A DNA stretch of 64,000 nucleotides from Manis javanica. Taxonomy: Eukaryota > Chordata > Mammalia > Pholidota > Manidae. How positions within the stretch are numbered: the first letter of the stretch is position 1; the number at the start of each line of letters is the position of its first letter. The DNA lies in assembly GCF_040802235.1 (NCBI RefSeq), contig NC_133169.1, positions 45,949,034 to 46,013,033 on the forward strand. The letters run 5' to 3'. Both the position numbers and the translations under genes were made by a program. Below, in pieces: positions 49,511 through 61,534 of this stretch. The notes beneath the pieces were generated by a model, which did no database searches, was not told the DNA's origin, and saw only the letters and a list, made by a program, of their open reading frames with translations.

Positions 49511-52070
49511 TTTTTTTTTACATCACAACATTGTTCATGTGAATTTTTTACATTACAAACAAAATATATACAGAAATGTGTATATGAATACAGCTAAATG
49601 CAGAATGGTGACTTTTTTTTTCCCTTTTCAAGAGGTCATGATTCCCAATTCTAGTAAAATAAAGAGACTGCACATAGGTAGGAATAGGTTGGTGGTTAGC
49701 TTCACAGTTTTGCCTAGAAATGAACTATAAATGCCTTTCCCCCTGCTTCCTACTATGAAGTATAAAAACAGAATTAAAGGAAAATTCTTTTTTTTTCATT
49801 ACATATGAAAGATGTTATATTCTATTTTAGCAGGACCAATATATGGAAAATACCTAAATTAAATGTTATTATAAAAATGAAGCAGTAATGAGATTCTGAA
49901 TAAAGAGGGTACTAAATGAGAATGTATATTTAAAGAATCCAAAACAAACACACAAACAAAAGATTGTTATAAAAAAGCTCTAGGTGCATTGTAAGCACAT
50001 AGGGTCATTTTTCCATGTGTATTTTTAAACAATGGTGTGTCAAAAAATAGGGTCAACTGTGTTAGACTCAATTACATTATTATATATGCTGCATTGAATG
50101 GAACCTTTGTATTTTATTTATTATAGAGAAGCATAGTTTATATCATATTATGGCAATTTATCTTCAATGAAAACCTTCCAGAGTTCTTTTATTTTGGAAT
50201 ATCCTGTAAACAGTCAAACTACCAGAACATGATTGTACAACAGTACAATGTTTTCTTGCATTAAATTGAAGATATCTGTTTAATAAAAAACAAAAGAGAA
50301 TGTAGGAAAGGTACTTAGAGCTGTTAGTTTCTAAGTACACAACACCCTAGACAATTCAAGGGATCTTATTCTCCATCAAGAACAAAATATAATAATTTTA
50401 TCATGCTTTTAAATCCATCATTATGGATTAAACTGGTGCAGATTGGTCAAACGGATCCGGCAAACACCGATGTCCAAGCTGGAATACTGACAACTAATAT
50501 GTAAGTGGTGGTCAATCGCGGGTTTAAAAGATCTTCCCCTTCTTGCTCTTTTCCAAGGTCCTTGAAGAGTTCTGTTGTTCTAAAATACGTTGTTGGGCTT
50601 CCCAGTTTGCTTTCTCATCTTCAAACTGACGACGTTTTTCCTCTAATTCTTTGTGCTGGGCTTCCAGATGCTTTTTCATTTGCTCATGGTGCCTTTGGAG
50701 CTCAGGTTCAGAGTCCAGTTCTTGAACTTTTTCTTTGACCTTCATCTCAAACGCCTGCTCCATCTGCATCTCCATTTTCTTCATCTTAGCTACGTGCTCC
50801 CTTCTTTCTTCTTCCATTTGTGCAAGTGGGCTCTTGGTGAGCTGCCCTTCATTCTTGCTATTATCAGCTCCATTATAAGTCACAGCTGCCAGTTTTCTGC
50901 TCAGGTAATTTTCATAGTGTACATTTTTAGTGACATCTTTCAAGTCCTGCATGTGTGTTCTTATCAACATACTTCTTAGAATTGTAAAATCACAATGTTC
51001 ACAATTTTCAACTTCAGCAACACACAACGTCTTCCTCTGATCCATTTGCCATTATATTCAATGATAGTATTACTACCTACCACAACAAGAGGTAAACGGT
51101 CTTTTATCTTTTCAACAAACTTATTTTCTTCTTCATTATCTGTCTCTGGAAACTCATATATTTTAATTTTACGTTCTTGGATTTCTTTCATTATCTGTTT
51201 TTTAAACTGTTGGCATTCCTCTGGTGTGAGGGTGTCTGCTTTGGCAATAAGTGGAATGATACTCACTTTTTCATGCAAAAGCTTCATAAACTCAGTATCC
51301 AATGGTTTAAGTCCATGTCCTGAAGGAGCAATGAAGTATAAACAGCGCTGCACCCTATTATCAGGCATCTGCTGTGTGTTCACTCGAGATTCTGCATTTA
51401 GGTAGTCCTCAAATTTACTATCAATGTAGTCAGTAACAGGCTGTCGGCAATTACTATTATCCACTGCATCTCCAAATCCTGAGGTATCAACTATTGAGGC
51501 AGCAACTAAACACCACCTTCTTTGATTAAAACTTTGGATTGTTCCACCTGTAGTCTTTTTTATTCTATGAGAAGGACCTGGATACTCTGAAGAATACAAA
51601 TCTATGAGGAATAATGAGTTGATTAATGTTGACTTTCCCAGTCCAGATTCACCCACAGCCATAAGTGTGAATTCATACCCTCTCTTCACTGATTTTCTGT
51701 ATACTTGACCTGGGAGATTTGCAAATCCCACCTAGCATTCACGGTTCTTCTGTTGAGCCACGGTGCTGCTGTTGACGCTCCCGTCCTGAGCAGCCACGGA
51801 TCTCAAACTGACCGACACTCCCCCCCCTCCGCAACCAGCCTGGGCGCCGCGCGGCCCGCCGCTTCTCCAAGGCCGCCGACGCGGATTCCACGGCGCAGCC
51901 GCCCCGCTCACGCAGACGGCAGCGGGCGGACCCCACCGCGGGCTCACGCCTCACTCCCGCCCCCGCAGAAGGGGCCTCACCGGACTGTCCTACTGGGTAA
52001 GTGCGGTGAGCAGACTGCAGTCCCCAGGCAGCAGCAGGACGCCTCGCGGGGAAGAACGCTGGCTCACGTG
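49511..52070 (-). pseudogene. SEPTIN7: SEPTIN7 processed pseudogene (retrocopy)
   Basis: SEPTIN7 is a GTP-binding cytoskeletal protein of septin filaments. This intronless copy is in reverse orientation. The coding homology runs from 51,818 (the start codon reads GTG) to the stop at 50,524-50,526. It shows the P-loop '[15 protein letters not shown]', '[13 protein letters not shown]' in place of DTPG, '[21 protein letters not shown]', and the C-terminal coiled coil ending '[14 protein letters not shown]'. Breaks are a stop where 'GYVGF' is expected (about 51,731), paired indels at about 51,500-51,560 that shift and then restore the frame, and a loss of about 7 bases near 51,040. The GC-rich 5' UTR (to about 52,070) and roughly 1 kb of 3' UTR are present, with the poly(A) tail as a T-run at 49,511-49,519. 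No target duplication was found. Confidence 0.93.
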
Positions 52071-52589
52071 ATGTTGGTTGATTTCTTAAACACATTTTCT
52101 CTATGCAAAAATAAAGTAAGTCCAACATGGTGTTAAAATGTCATAACTGGAAAAGGACTAAAGGTCATTTATTTTTTTTTCAAAAATCACTCTAATGAAT
52201 GTGTTTTTTTTTAAACTTAGGAGATTTTTGCTCCCTCTCTGGCCTTCGTTCTTTTCATTGTAAAGTGTAGAGGATAGAGTACATGAATGCTGTAGAACTT
52301 TGATATCTAACCTGGGTTTATTTCCTGTGCCCCGGTCCTGCCTGGCCTGCTAGGACCATCAGTAGACCACTGTTGCTGACCAGCAGGCAGAGGGTGGAGC
52401 TGCCCAAAAGGAATCCCAGTAGAAACTTCTCACATCACAGAAAGGGCTGGCAGAGGAGAGCCACCAGCCCATGCTGACAGCGATCTCCTACTACTGACAG
52501 GAAGGCAGAGAGGTGGGCCCTACCCACAGCACAGGAACACAGATCCCCTGCAAAAGGAAACCAGGCACTGGTCTTCAGCTCCTGGGCAC
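52071..52589. other. Junction and unassigned sequence
   Basis: Between the retrocopy's 5' end and the next L1 piece. About 52,320-52,580 is GC-richer with an 83-codon minus-strand frame without known domain; it may be an upstream L1 part too diverged to tell. Confidence 0.35.
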
Positions 52590-53600
52590 CAGAAAATAAG
52601 GAAACAGAGATGTTGAAAGACACATTAGACAAGATGGACTTTACAGATATATACACATCCTTCCACCCAAAAGCAGCAGGACACACATTTTTCTCAGATG
52701 AATATGAATAGATAAAATATTAGGATACAAAAAATATATCAGTAAAATAAAAAAGATTGAAACTGTATCAAACATCTTTTCAGATTAAAATGATATAAAG
52801 CTAGAAATCAAGTACTTAAAGAAAAAAAAAAAGCCTACAAGCAATTGAGGACTAAACAACATTTTTCTACCTAATCAATGAATCAATGAAAAAGCCAAAG
52901 AAGAGATCCAGCAAGTCATGCAGAGAAATAAAAAAAATACAGCAGTTCAAAATCTGTGAGAAGCCACAGAAGAAGTTATAAAAGGGAAATATATATAGCA
53001 ATGCAGACCTATCTCAAGAAACAAGAAGAAAAACCCAAATGAAAAGCCTAACCTCACAGCTAAAGAAGCTAGAAAAAGAAGAAAGAAAAGAGACTAGAAA
53101 AAGAAGAAAAAAATGAAACCGAAAGTTAGTAGAAGGGAATGATAGACATCAGAGCAGAAAAAAATAAAATAGAGAATAATAAAATAGTGAAAACAGTGAA
53201 ACCAAGAGCTGGTTGTTTGAAAAGATTTAAAAAATCACTAGCCAAATTTATCAATTAAAAAGGACATAAATTAACAAACTCAGAAATTAAAGAGGAAAAA
53301 TTACAACTGAAACCACAGTAATACAAATATTTACTAAAGAAATCTATAAAAAATTATATGACAATAAACTGGACAACCTAGAAGAAATAAACACAGTCCT
53401 AGAAATGCACAGCTTTTCACGACTGATTCAGGAAAAAACATAAAATCAAACGGACTAATTACCAGTAAAAAAGTTGAATAGGTAACCAAAAATCTCCCAA
53501 TGAACAAAATATCAGTAGCAGGTGGCTTCACAGTTGAAGCACAGTTGAAACACAGTTGAAACATTAAACACTATTAAACATTAAAGAGCTAATACCCATC
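52590..53600 (+). mobile_element. LINE-1 ORF2 internal fragment
   Basis: The plus strand reads like old L1 ORF2: 'gacacattagacaagatgga', 'atatatacacatccttcca', 'gaaaccaagagctggttgtt', 'gacaataaactggacaacct'. It covers the endonuclease-RT part with no long frame left. Confidence 0.75.
53331..53488 (+). repeat. 157-bp direct repeat, copy 1
   Basis: This part of the L1 ORF2 fragment recurs at 54,249-54,405 with high identity and the same ends ('ttactaaagaaatctat' to 'gaataggtaacca'). The distance is 918 bases. Confidence 0.8.
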
Positions 53601-53604
53601 CTCA

Positions 53605-53905
53605 GTAAAGAATGCCCATTGTGGTTCTGGTTTGCATTTTCTTGATGATTAGTGATGCCGAGCATAGTTTCACGTTGGTCACCTGCATGCCTTTGAAAAA
53701 AAAGTCTTTTGAGGTTCTCTGACCTTTTTTATATCAGATTGTTTTCTTTGATCTTGCATACTAAGTAATTTTAGGTATTTCAAATTTTAAACTCTTGTCA
53801 GATACATCATTTAAAAATATATGTTCCCATTGAAAAGATTGCCATTTTATTTTATTGATGACATACTTTGTTGTGTGATTTTTGTTTGATGTAGCTGCAC
53901 ATATT
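53605..53905 (-). mobile_element. LINE-1 ORF2 tail fragment, reversed
   Basis: The plus strand shows reversed L1 ORF2-end sequence ('gtggttctggtttgcatttt', 'gatgattagtgatg', 'cttgtcagatacatcattt'). It is head-to-head with the preceding plus-strand L1 piece. Confidence 0.6.
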
Positions 53906-54248
53906 TATTTACTTATTTATTGTTCTTTAACCTCACTGGAGACAGTGTTCAGTATGAGTTCTTGCCATTATGAGGAGTGATAAATGAAGTTCGTAGAATG
54001 TTAATGAGAGAAATATGAGCATGACTATGCAGATAAACATATAAAATAATGTAATGGAAAATTAATTTTTACTGTTATTTAATAGTGCAATGATGTAAAT
54101 TCAATCTTTATGGCTTGCTGTAAGGAATTTAATTATAATTTGTACTGTTTTGTAATTTTTCTTGTAGCATGTAAAATAGAATTACACTTAGAAAGTCATT
54201 AAATAGCATGAAATTACTGTTAGGTAGTTATTAGCATTATTGCTCTGT

Positions 54249-54405
54249 TTACTAAAGAAATCTATGAAAAAATATATGCCAATAAACTGGACAACCTAGA
54301 AGAAATAAACACAGTCCTAGAAATGTACAGCTTTCCAAGACTGACTCATGAAAAACATAAAATCAAATGGACTAATTACCAGTAAAAAAGTTGAATAGGT
54401 AACCA
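54249..54405 (+). repeat. 157-bp direct repeat, copy 2 (L1 ORF2-derived)
   Basis: A near copy of 53,331-53,488 with no other L1 sequence around it. It ends about 10 bases before the start of the tandemly duplicated OR segment. Confidence 0.8.
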
Positions 54406-55574
54406 TAGCCATATAGCATAATCATTAGACAAAGAATATGTTATGGAGATAACTGTTTTATGACATATTGAAACAAATAAATGTATGTCTTCATTTGCAC
54501 AGAAAATGCAGAGGGGTCCAATTATATATCATAAATAACTATCTCACAAATCAGATCTACAAGTCAGAATGAAAAGTGGTATGTCAATAAATCATACTGA
54601 TATTAACCAAGGTATTGAGACTAATGGCTGATGCCATGTAGCAGATGAAGTATGAAAATAAGAACCATATAGCTAAAATAATGAACTTAAAAAGATACCT
54701 TGCTGAAATACATATAAATAAAAGTGTTATTTCAGACTGGGAAAGAATGTCCCAGAAATTAGAATATTAGCCAACTGAAAATTTCTCACTGGCACTAGAA
54801 AGAACTTAGCCCCATTCTCTCCTCTTTCTCTGCAAAACTGAAATAAAGCATTCTAGCAGCCCTGAAGAAGCAGCTCAGAGCTACTGTCCTGCCTCCTGTG
54901 CTGCAACTAATGAAATCTGTTTTCTCACACTTGCCAAGATTTGGACAATAAACACTTACAGAATCTGCAAACACGACTGAACTTCTCCAGTCCCTGCTTT
55001 GAAATGTATAAGCTGTTGTCTTCAGAAAAAATAAACCTAACCTATGAGCTGATTAAGTCTGGTATATTTTAATGAAAGTTTAAAATAATGTTTTAGGTAA
55101 TTTTTAAACCACCTGCACAGAATATATTTTAATTTACATTGTAATATCTTGAAGAACATTAGAAATAATGTTAAAAATCAACTCTAATGGGTCACAATTC
55201 AGAAAAGGATACTGAATACATTAATTTTAGTATATATACAGTATAAACAATAACAACAAAATGAAAAAATAGGGGAGTGATTAAAGTAAATCTGTAAGCA
55301 AATTTTAATTTATTTTTAATAAATTCTCCAATATCAAATACTACAAATACTAAAACTGAATGCACATTAATTTCATTTATTTATAATAGTGAATACTAGA
55401 AAAAATAGTCTAAAACAATTTTTCTGCTAAATTACAAAAATTTAGAGAGTAAGGATTATAAACCTCTTCTTTTCAATATTCATCAGCTTTTAATGAGACT
55501 TTGTTTTCTTGGTAACCTTTCCTTTTCCCACCAGAAATTCAATTTAAAACACATATGTGGACATGGGTTAGAGG

Positions 55575-56050
55575 CTTGTTTTTGTTGACAATCACTGTTG
55601 TAACAAATTGTCACAAATTCTGTGCCTTAGAACAGTTTTATTATTTTACAGTGCTGTCATTTAGTAATCCAAGCCTGGCCACTCAGGTGAAAATCTAGAT
55701 TTAGCTGGCATGGTTGCATTCCTTTCTAGTGTTCTGGTGAAAATCCATTTATTCGTATTTTCCACCTTCTAAAGTCTGCCCACATTCCTTGGCTCAGGGC
55801 CACCAACCATCCTGAGAACCAACAGTACAATGTAAGACCTTCCTTCTTCCTAATGCTTATCTCACTTTGGACATAGATTAGAAAAGGTCTCCACATCAAG
55901 GTATTTACATAACTACATTAGGCCCTCAGGATAATCCAGTATAATCTCCTCAAGTTCCCAGAGTTTATCGCATCACCAATGTCTCCTTTTCTATGTAAGG
56001 GATCATATTTATACCTGCCAAGGATTAGGACACAGACATCTTCAGCAGAC
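55575..56050 (-). mobile_element. MaLR-like LTR inside tandem unit 1
   Basis: The reversed pattern of an old ERVL-MaLR LTR: 'tgttgtaacaaattgtcaca', 'attccttggctcagggcc', 'aggataatccagtataatctcc' and 'aaggattaggacacagacatc'. Its partner lies at about 62,690-63,130, so the LTR inserted before the duplication. The subfamily is not certain. Confidence 0.55.
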
Positions 56051-56261
56051 ACTCAGAGGCTTACAGCTGTGTTTCAGAAAGACTGTTTTGAATGGATCAC
56101 ACTCAAAACACTAAGTGTTCTGCTTTTGAGAAAATCACAGTTTATTGATTTTCTTGAATATTCCTCTTGTATCCTAAAATAATATTGCATTTAACATACA
56201 TATTAAATAATTTATACTAGGTCACAAAAGCATGGTGCAATAGTAAAAAATATAATTCAAT

Positions 56262-57098
56262 TTAAATACTAGATCTATTATTTTCCTGTAAAATCATGTA
56301 AAATTTCTGTACAAATTTCCCTAAAGCTGCCTTGATTTCCTTGTTTCTTAGACTGTATATTACTGGGTTCAGAAATGGAGGCAACACAGCATACAACACA
56401 GACACTAAAAAATCCACAAGATGTGGTGAATCTGGAACAGGCTTCAGATAGGCAGTGGCAGCTGTTATAAGAAATGTTGTCACTACTGTGAGATGGGCAG
56501 GGAGGCAGGTGGAGAAGGCTTTTGACTGTCCTTCTAAGGATGGCAACCTCAGCACTATGTTGAAAATGGAAACATATCTATAACCTATATAACCTGTACA
56601 AAAAAAGCCCATATATGACCCCAAATGCTACACTAACATCAATGGCAGTAGGTAACTCTGAGCAAGAAATCTTTAGTAGGGAGGGCACATCACTGAAAAA
56701 TTGAGGGAGTTTTCTGGAGCCACAGAAAGAGAAAGAGAAGGTTCCAGCTGAGTACAAGACCCCAAAGATGCTCCCAAAGACCCAGGAGGCAGCTGCCCTC
56801 TTCACACAGATCCCCCTACTCATCATAATGTCATAATGCAGTGGGAGACAGATGGCTGCACAGTGGTCATGGGACATGGCTGTCAGGATGAAGAGGTCAC
56901 ATGTGCCAAAGTGAACCACCAACAGGACCTGTGACAGGCATCCTGGGAAAGAAATGTGGCTCCTATGATGATGAGAATCTTCCCCAGGAGAGATGCCATT
57001 TAAATCAGCAAGAACAGAAATGCGAGTGAAACCTGAAGCTCCCTGGTGTCAGAGAATTCCAGGAGGAAGAAGCCCGTCAGTGCCGTGAGGTGGGTCAT
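56262..57098 (-). pseudogene. Olfactory receptor, OR14-like, pseudogene
   Basis: An OR exon starting at the ATG at 57,098 ('MTHLTALTGFFLLEFSDTREL'), 18 bases after an acceptor-like 'ccatgttag'. A TAA falls in TM1 after 'FLFLLI'. About 45 codons between the end of TM1 ('GKILIII') and 'SHISFPGC' are missing, taking TM2 and its loops. Then come '[16 protein letters not shown]' (the DRY motif is lost), 'GTFSFSFCGSRKLPQFF', a one-base gain in a T-run near 56,600, 'KAFSTCLP', and 'LPPFLNPVIYSLRNKEIKAALG'. It is clearly dead. It is paralogous to the locus at the window end. Confidence 0.9.
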
Positions 57099-57474
57099 GT
57101 CCTCCACTCTGTTCACCTAACATGGGACATAAGAAGGTAAGGACTCACAGCAGGTTCTTGCAAAGTCTTTATCCCTTCCATTACTACCTTTCATTTCTGT
57201 TTAAATTCATCTGAATTGTGTTACTAAAACAGGCACATTATCACTACTGTTAAATTCATGTTGTCCCTAAGAACCTGTCATCGTGTCACAGGCTGTAAAT
57301 GTTAGGATGGCAGATACACTGCGTGAGTTTTTATTGTGTCTGTGTCTTATCAAAGTTTTACTGGCTCATTAGCTATAAAGTACAACAAATTCAATTATTC
57401 AAGCAGTCAAAAGGAGAGAATATTTTTTGTAAGTTACCAAAAAATTCTTGTAAAAGTTATAGTTTTTATTTTAT

Positions 57475-57845
57475 TGATTAAACAAATTTTATTGAAATAT
57501 AGCATATATGCAATATTATATACATTTCTGGTAAGCAATTTAGTGATTCATCAATTATACACATTGCTCTGTGCTCACCATCATACATTGATTGACCAGT
57601 ATTATGGGCTGTATATTCCCTATGCTATACTTTCATCCCTGTTGTTAAATTGTTGTATCCTTGGAAGGCAGGCCCTCCTCACCCCTCTCCCCTGCTTAGC
57701 CTGCTCCTCTCCTGTCTTTGCCATCCGTCCATTCTCTCTGCTCACGACTGTGCATTGTGCATTTCTCGCTTTGTTTTTTTCAGGCTCCTCATAGAAGTGG
57801 AGCCAATGCATTCCTCTTTCTCTGTCATATTTTACTTATCACAAT
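57475..57845 (-). mobile_element. LINE-1 3' UTR fragment
   Basis: Reversed 3' end sequence ('ttattgaaatatagcatata', then 'cccctctcccctgcttagcc' and 'tttctctgtcatattttact'). It is diverged and short. Confidence 0.55.
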
Positions 57846-57859
57846 ACCCTGAGGGACGT

Positions 57860-58340
57860 AAAGAAATCAACATCACTAGTCATCAGGGAAATGCAAATCA
57901 CTATACAGCATATCATCTCATGCCAGCAGGAATGGTTAATATCAAGAACACAGTAACTAACAGGTGTTGGTGGAGGTGTGGAGAAAAGGGAAACCTTGTA
58001 CTCTGCTATGAGATTGCAGAGTGGTGCAGCCACCATGTAAAACAGTATGGAGATTTTGCAAAAATGTAGTAAGAGAAACACCATACAATTGAGCAATTCT
58101 AGTTTGGAAATTCACTCAAAACACACTCAAAAATATATAAATACCCCCATGTTTATTGCAGCATTATTTACAATAGCCAGGAAGTGGAAACAACTGAGGT
58201 GGTTTTAAATAAATGAGTGGATAAACAGGTGGTACTTACTTAAAATGCAATATTATCCAGTATGAAAAATAAAATAAAAAATTGCCATTCAAGATAACAT
58301 GAATTGACCTAGAATGAATTATGCTAAGTAATAGTTTTTG
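57860..58340 (+). mobile_element. LINE-1 ORF2 tail fragment
   Basis: The plus strand shows ORF2-end sequence ('agtcatcagggaaatgcaaa', 'gttggtggaggtgtggagaa', 'gtttattgcagcattattta'). It lies beside the reversed 3' UTR piece, so at least two insertions are mixed here. Confidence 0.75.
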
Positions 58341-59495
58341 ATACTCATACATTTATCTCAGAAAGTAAAATTATTTTCCCTTTAATTTTATGTTGAAATG
58401 CATTATATTACAGAACGGAAATACAAATTTATGGTAGAAAGGACATGAACAAGGAAGGCAGGAGGTGTATATCTATGGAGTCATAAAAGCATTATCATAG
58501 AACACTAATATCAGTGATAGATGAAGGTAGAAATATTGAATATGGGGTAAAAATTCACTTTTCCCAACTTCCTGTCTTCTCATGTTCATAGTCACATACA
58601 TGTGTCACACACAATCATACATTCACATAACTACTCACACCCAGATTGATTTTTCAGTATTTTTAAGGACAGGATGAAAGCACACTTTAGAGAAAATGGT
58701 AGAAATAGATGTGCAATTACAAAATATGTAGAAATACCAATGGTAAAGAGCATCCTGATTAGAAATTCTTCCTGTGATGAAGAAAAGTAATTTAGTGCCT
58801 GAGAAATAATAAACTATACTGAATACATTATGAAGGCAAAAAGAATAATTTCAATGTCATTTAATATGAACAAAATTAGAACATTTTATTAATATACTGG
58901 AATTTAGCTGAAGAACCCTTTCTTTCTAAAAATGCATATTGGTTACTAAATTCAAATTTAGTTCCTTGAGTGGGAGAAATAAATAGTTTCTCTATGTAAG
59001 ACTCTTCTTTACAAAGCCCAAATTACAAGTGATGCTAGATGTTACTGTTGTAATCTAAGACACAGAGCCTATCACAGAAAGTGAAAATGTACCTCTTCAT
59101 CTAAGGACCACATTAACTCCACATTTCTGAAGCGTGTTGTGAGTTAGGAGGAAAAGCTGAGATGGAGGGAGTCAAGTGTCCATGTGACGGAGATGGGCAT
59201 AAGGCCAGCAGAGTCACCCCCAGATGCTCACTGTGCTGTGAACAGAGCGGCTGCCCTGGGAGGCCAGACAGCACTACTGAGCAGAGATTTGTGGATTTCT
59301 CTAGAACCTTCACAAGGATAAGGTTTTATTGTATTCTTAATCACAAACTCAATTTGTATACATTTTAGTATTATTTCTTTTCATGGAAATTATAACTTTT
59401 TAGTTTCCAACATTCATTATTCACAGTAAATGTCTTTTGAGAGGAATATGTACAAAATGAATGTGTGTGACATATACAAAGAGTATAGTATTTAT
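58341..59495. other. Intergenic AT-rich DNA, nothing recognised
   Basis: A 68-codon plus-strand frame and a 66-codon minus-strand frame near 59,110-59,370 overlap each other and show no domain. A small GC-richer patch is at 59,160-59,280. Confidence 0.45.
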
Positions 59496-60025
59496 CTTTT
59501 TATTGAAGTATACTTGATATACAGTGTTATAGTGGTTTCAAGTATACAGCACAGTGATTCAACAATTATCTGTATTAAGTCTTAATCCCACCAAGCGTAT
59601 TTACTATTTTTTCAGCATAGATGTTACAACATGATTACTGAGTATACTCACTATGCTGTATACTCATTCCTGTGACTAATTTGCATTATGATGAAATTTT
59701 GTGTCTCTTTATCCCCTTCAACTGTTTCACCCACCCATCCCAACCTCTCCCTCACAATAACCACCAGTCATGTCTCAATAGGCTGAATCTATTGCTGGTT
59801 TGCTTGAATGTTTCATTTGGTTTTGTTTTTAGATTCTACAAATAAGGGAAACCACATGGTGTTTGTCTTTCCCCACTTGGCTTATTTCACTGAGCATAAC
59901 ACCTCTAGGTCCACCCATTGTTTGAAAATGGCAAGATTTTGTTTCTTATGGCTGAATAAATCCCACTTTATATGTGTATCACACCTTCTTTATCCATTTC
60001 ATCTACTGATGGACACACCTTCAAC
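59496..60025 (-). mobile_element. LINE-1 3' end fragment
   Basis: It opens 'tttttattgaagtatacttg' on the plus strand, with 'agtatacagcacagtgattc', the C-rich run 'cacccacccatcccaacc' and reversed ORF2 end ('ttatggctgaataaatccc', 'ctactgatggacac'). Same lineage layout as the piece at 27,869-28,325. Confidence 0.8.
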
Positions 60026-61534
60026 ATTCCATTTGACCCAAATTACAAAGCCTAAAACCTAAACGTACTTGACAATAATTTAAGACAAATAAGGATTCAG
60101 AATGGTGAAACTGAATCAAATCAGAGATATACTTTCGCCAATAAGGATTGTAATTAATGTGTTTTGTGACTTGAGAGGTTTTCTTTCTCTCTCTTGATCC
60201 AGTTCTATCAATTAGAAAGTAAAGAAGTTAGATTTCATTACTATAAAACTTCCATCTGTGAGTTGTGCTGCTGCAAGAACCCCCCGACGTTCATCGTGTT
60301 GAAGTGCACGCTGGCCACCACTTCGTGGTAACCTTGAAAGTTAGGTCCCATCTGCATTCCTGGAGCAGCATGTTTAAGTAAGTATAGCTATTAGTGCTTT
60401 ATTATGTGATAAGACAGGCTTACTTAGCTTAACAATTTCTTTTTCATACATGTAAACAGCAGAGCATGTAAACAGCAGAGTAGATGGGCCTTTTAAACAT
60501 ATATATGTGACTTAAGTTACCATGTTTTTCAGTATGCAAGGTAATAAAATATTCAAAAAATTTTGATATAGAGATACCTGTTGAGGATGTTTATGGACCT
60601 TAGATTAAATTTAGCTCCATGTCCATGTTAAAATATGAATGAGAATGAAGGACTCTTAAACATCTGGATTATACACATTGGGATAACCTTACTTAGAGGA
60701 GACCAGATCACATATAATGCCTCACAGTTATATAGACTATGACACTTATCAGAATGAGCTCCACTCTTATTCTGGAAAACTTGAGCATATATTGAAGTAA
60801 TGCAAGCTGAAGACTATGAAAGCAATTCAGAGATTGCATATGTCAGCTCTGTGCTTACAATCTGCCTTTGCTCATTAAACATCTTTGCACCTACCTGGTC
60901 ACTGCAGCCAACGGAAGGTCATTTCCTCTCCCTATTTCCCTGCAGTCTTATAATGCCTAATATTCATACTCACCTATTAGGATTCAAAATGTTAATGTTG
61001 TGTGCTACCTAAAGTCTTCTTTCTACTGATTTTCTCCTCTATATATCATGGTATGAGGGAGAATCCCTAAAGTTCACTTTGTCTGAACACCTCTCCTTTT
61101 CTTTTATTCTAGAGAACATGAAATCATTTTCAATATTTAAACATTGTCCTTTGGAAAAACTGTGGACTGAGGGACAGGCATGATTCTCTTCGGGACAATG
61201 AGGGCAGCTCTGTAGGAAATCTATTAAACCAGATCAATCAGTAGCATTTAACCATGGCTTGAACACCTCACACCTCACCCTCCTCTCTCATGCTGTTATT
61301 TTTCCCTGGTGTATTTTTCCCTTACTGACCCTCTTCAGCAGGAGAAAAGATCACATATTTTCAAGAATATGTTATTTGTTCAGTTCAGAGGGAATCAGTG
61401 TATATGATTTCTATTATTGATGTTTTTGCATAATCTTCAATCTGTGCCTCTGCCTATCTCTAACTTCTGCAATAATTCGTGAATGTCTATTAGTACATGA
61501 CTGATGAAAAGAGCAACACCAGAGTAGAATATAT
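60026..61534. other. Intergenic DNA, nothing recognised
   Basis: No gene or clear repeat. An exact 16-bp tandem duplication (CATGTAAACAGCAGAG twice) sits at 60,449-60,480. Confidence 0.45.

Larger units (their letters stand above)
54415..57116. repeat. Tandem duplication unit, copy 1
   Basis: This matches 61,535-64,000 in the same order with an offset near 7,100 bases. Shared landmarks are 'tatggagata'/'tgtggagata' plus 'ttttatgacatatt', 'aaaaataaacct', the MaLR-like LTR and the OR pseudogene ('ttgtttcttagactgtatat' is identical in both). Non-coding parts differ at perhaps a quarter of sites by eye; OR parts are closer. Confidence 0.75.

Noticed and set aside
51705-52136. 143-codon plus-strand and 129-codon minus-strand frames at the GC-rich end of the SEPTIN7 copy
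   Set aside because: They fall in the retrocopy's 5' UTR and N-terminal region, and the SEPTIN7 homology explains the sequence in a different frame.
52590-53905. Head-to-head L1 pieces as one twin-primed insertion
   Set aside because: Twin priming would place the 3' terminal part outward with a poly(A) tail; here both parts are internal to ORF2 and neither has a tail.
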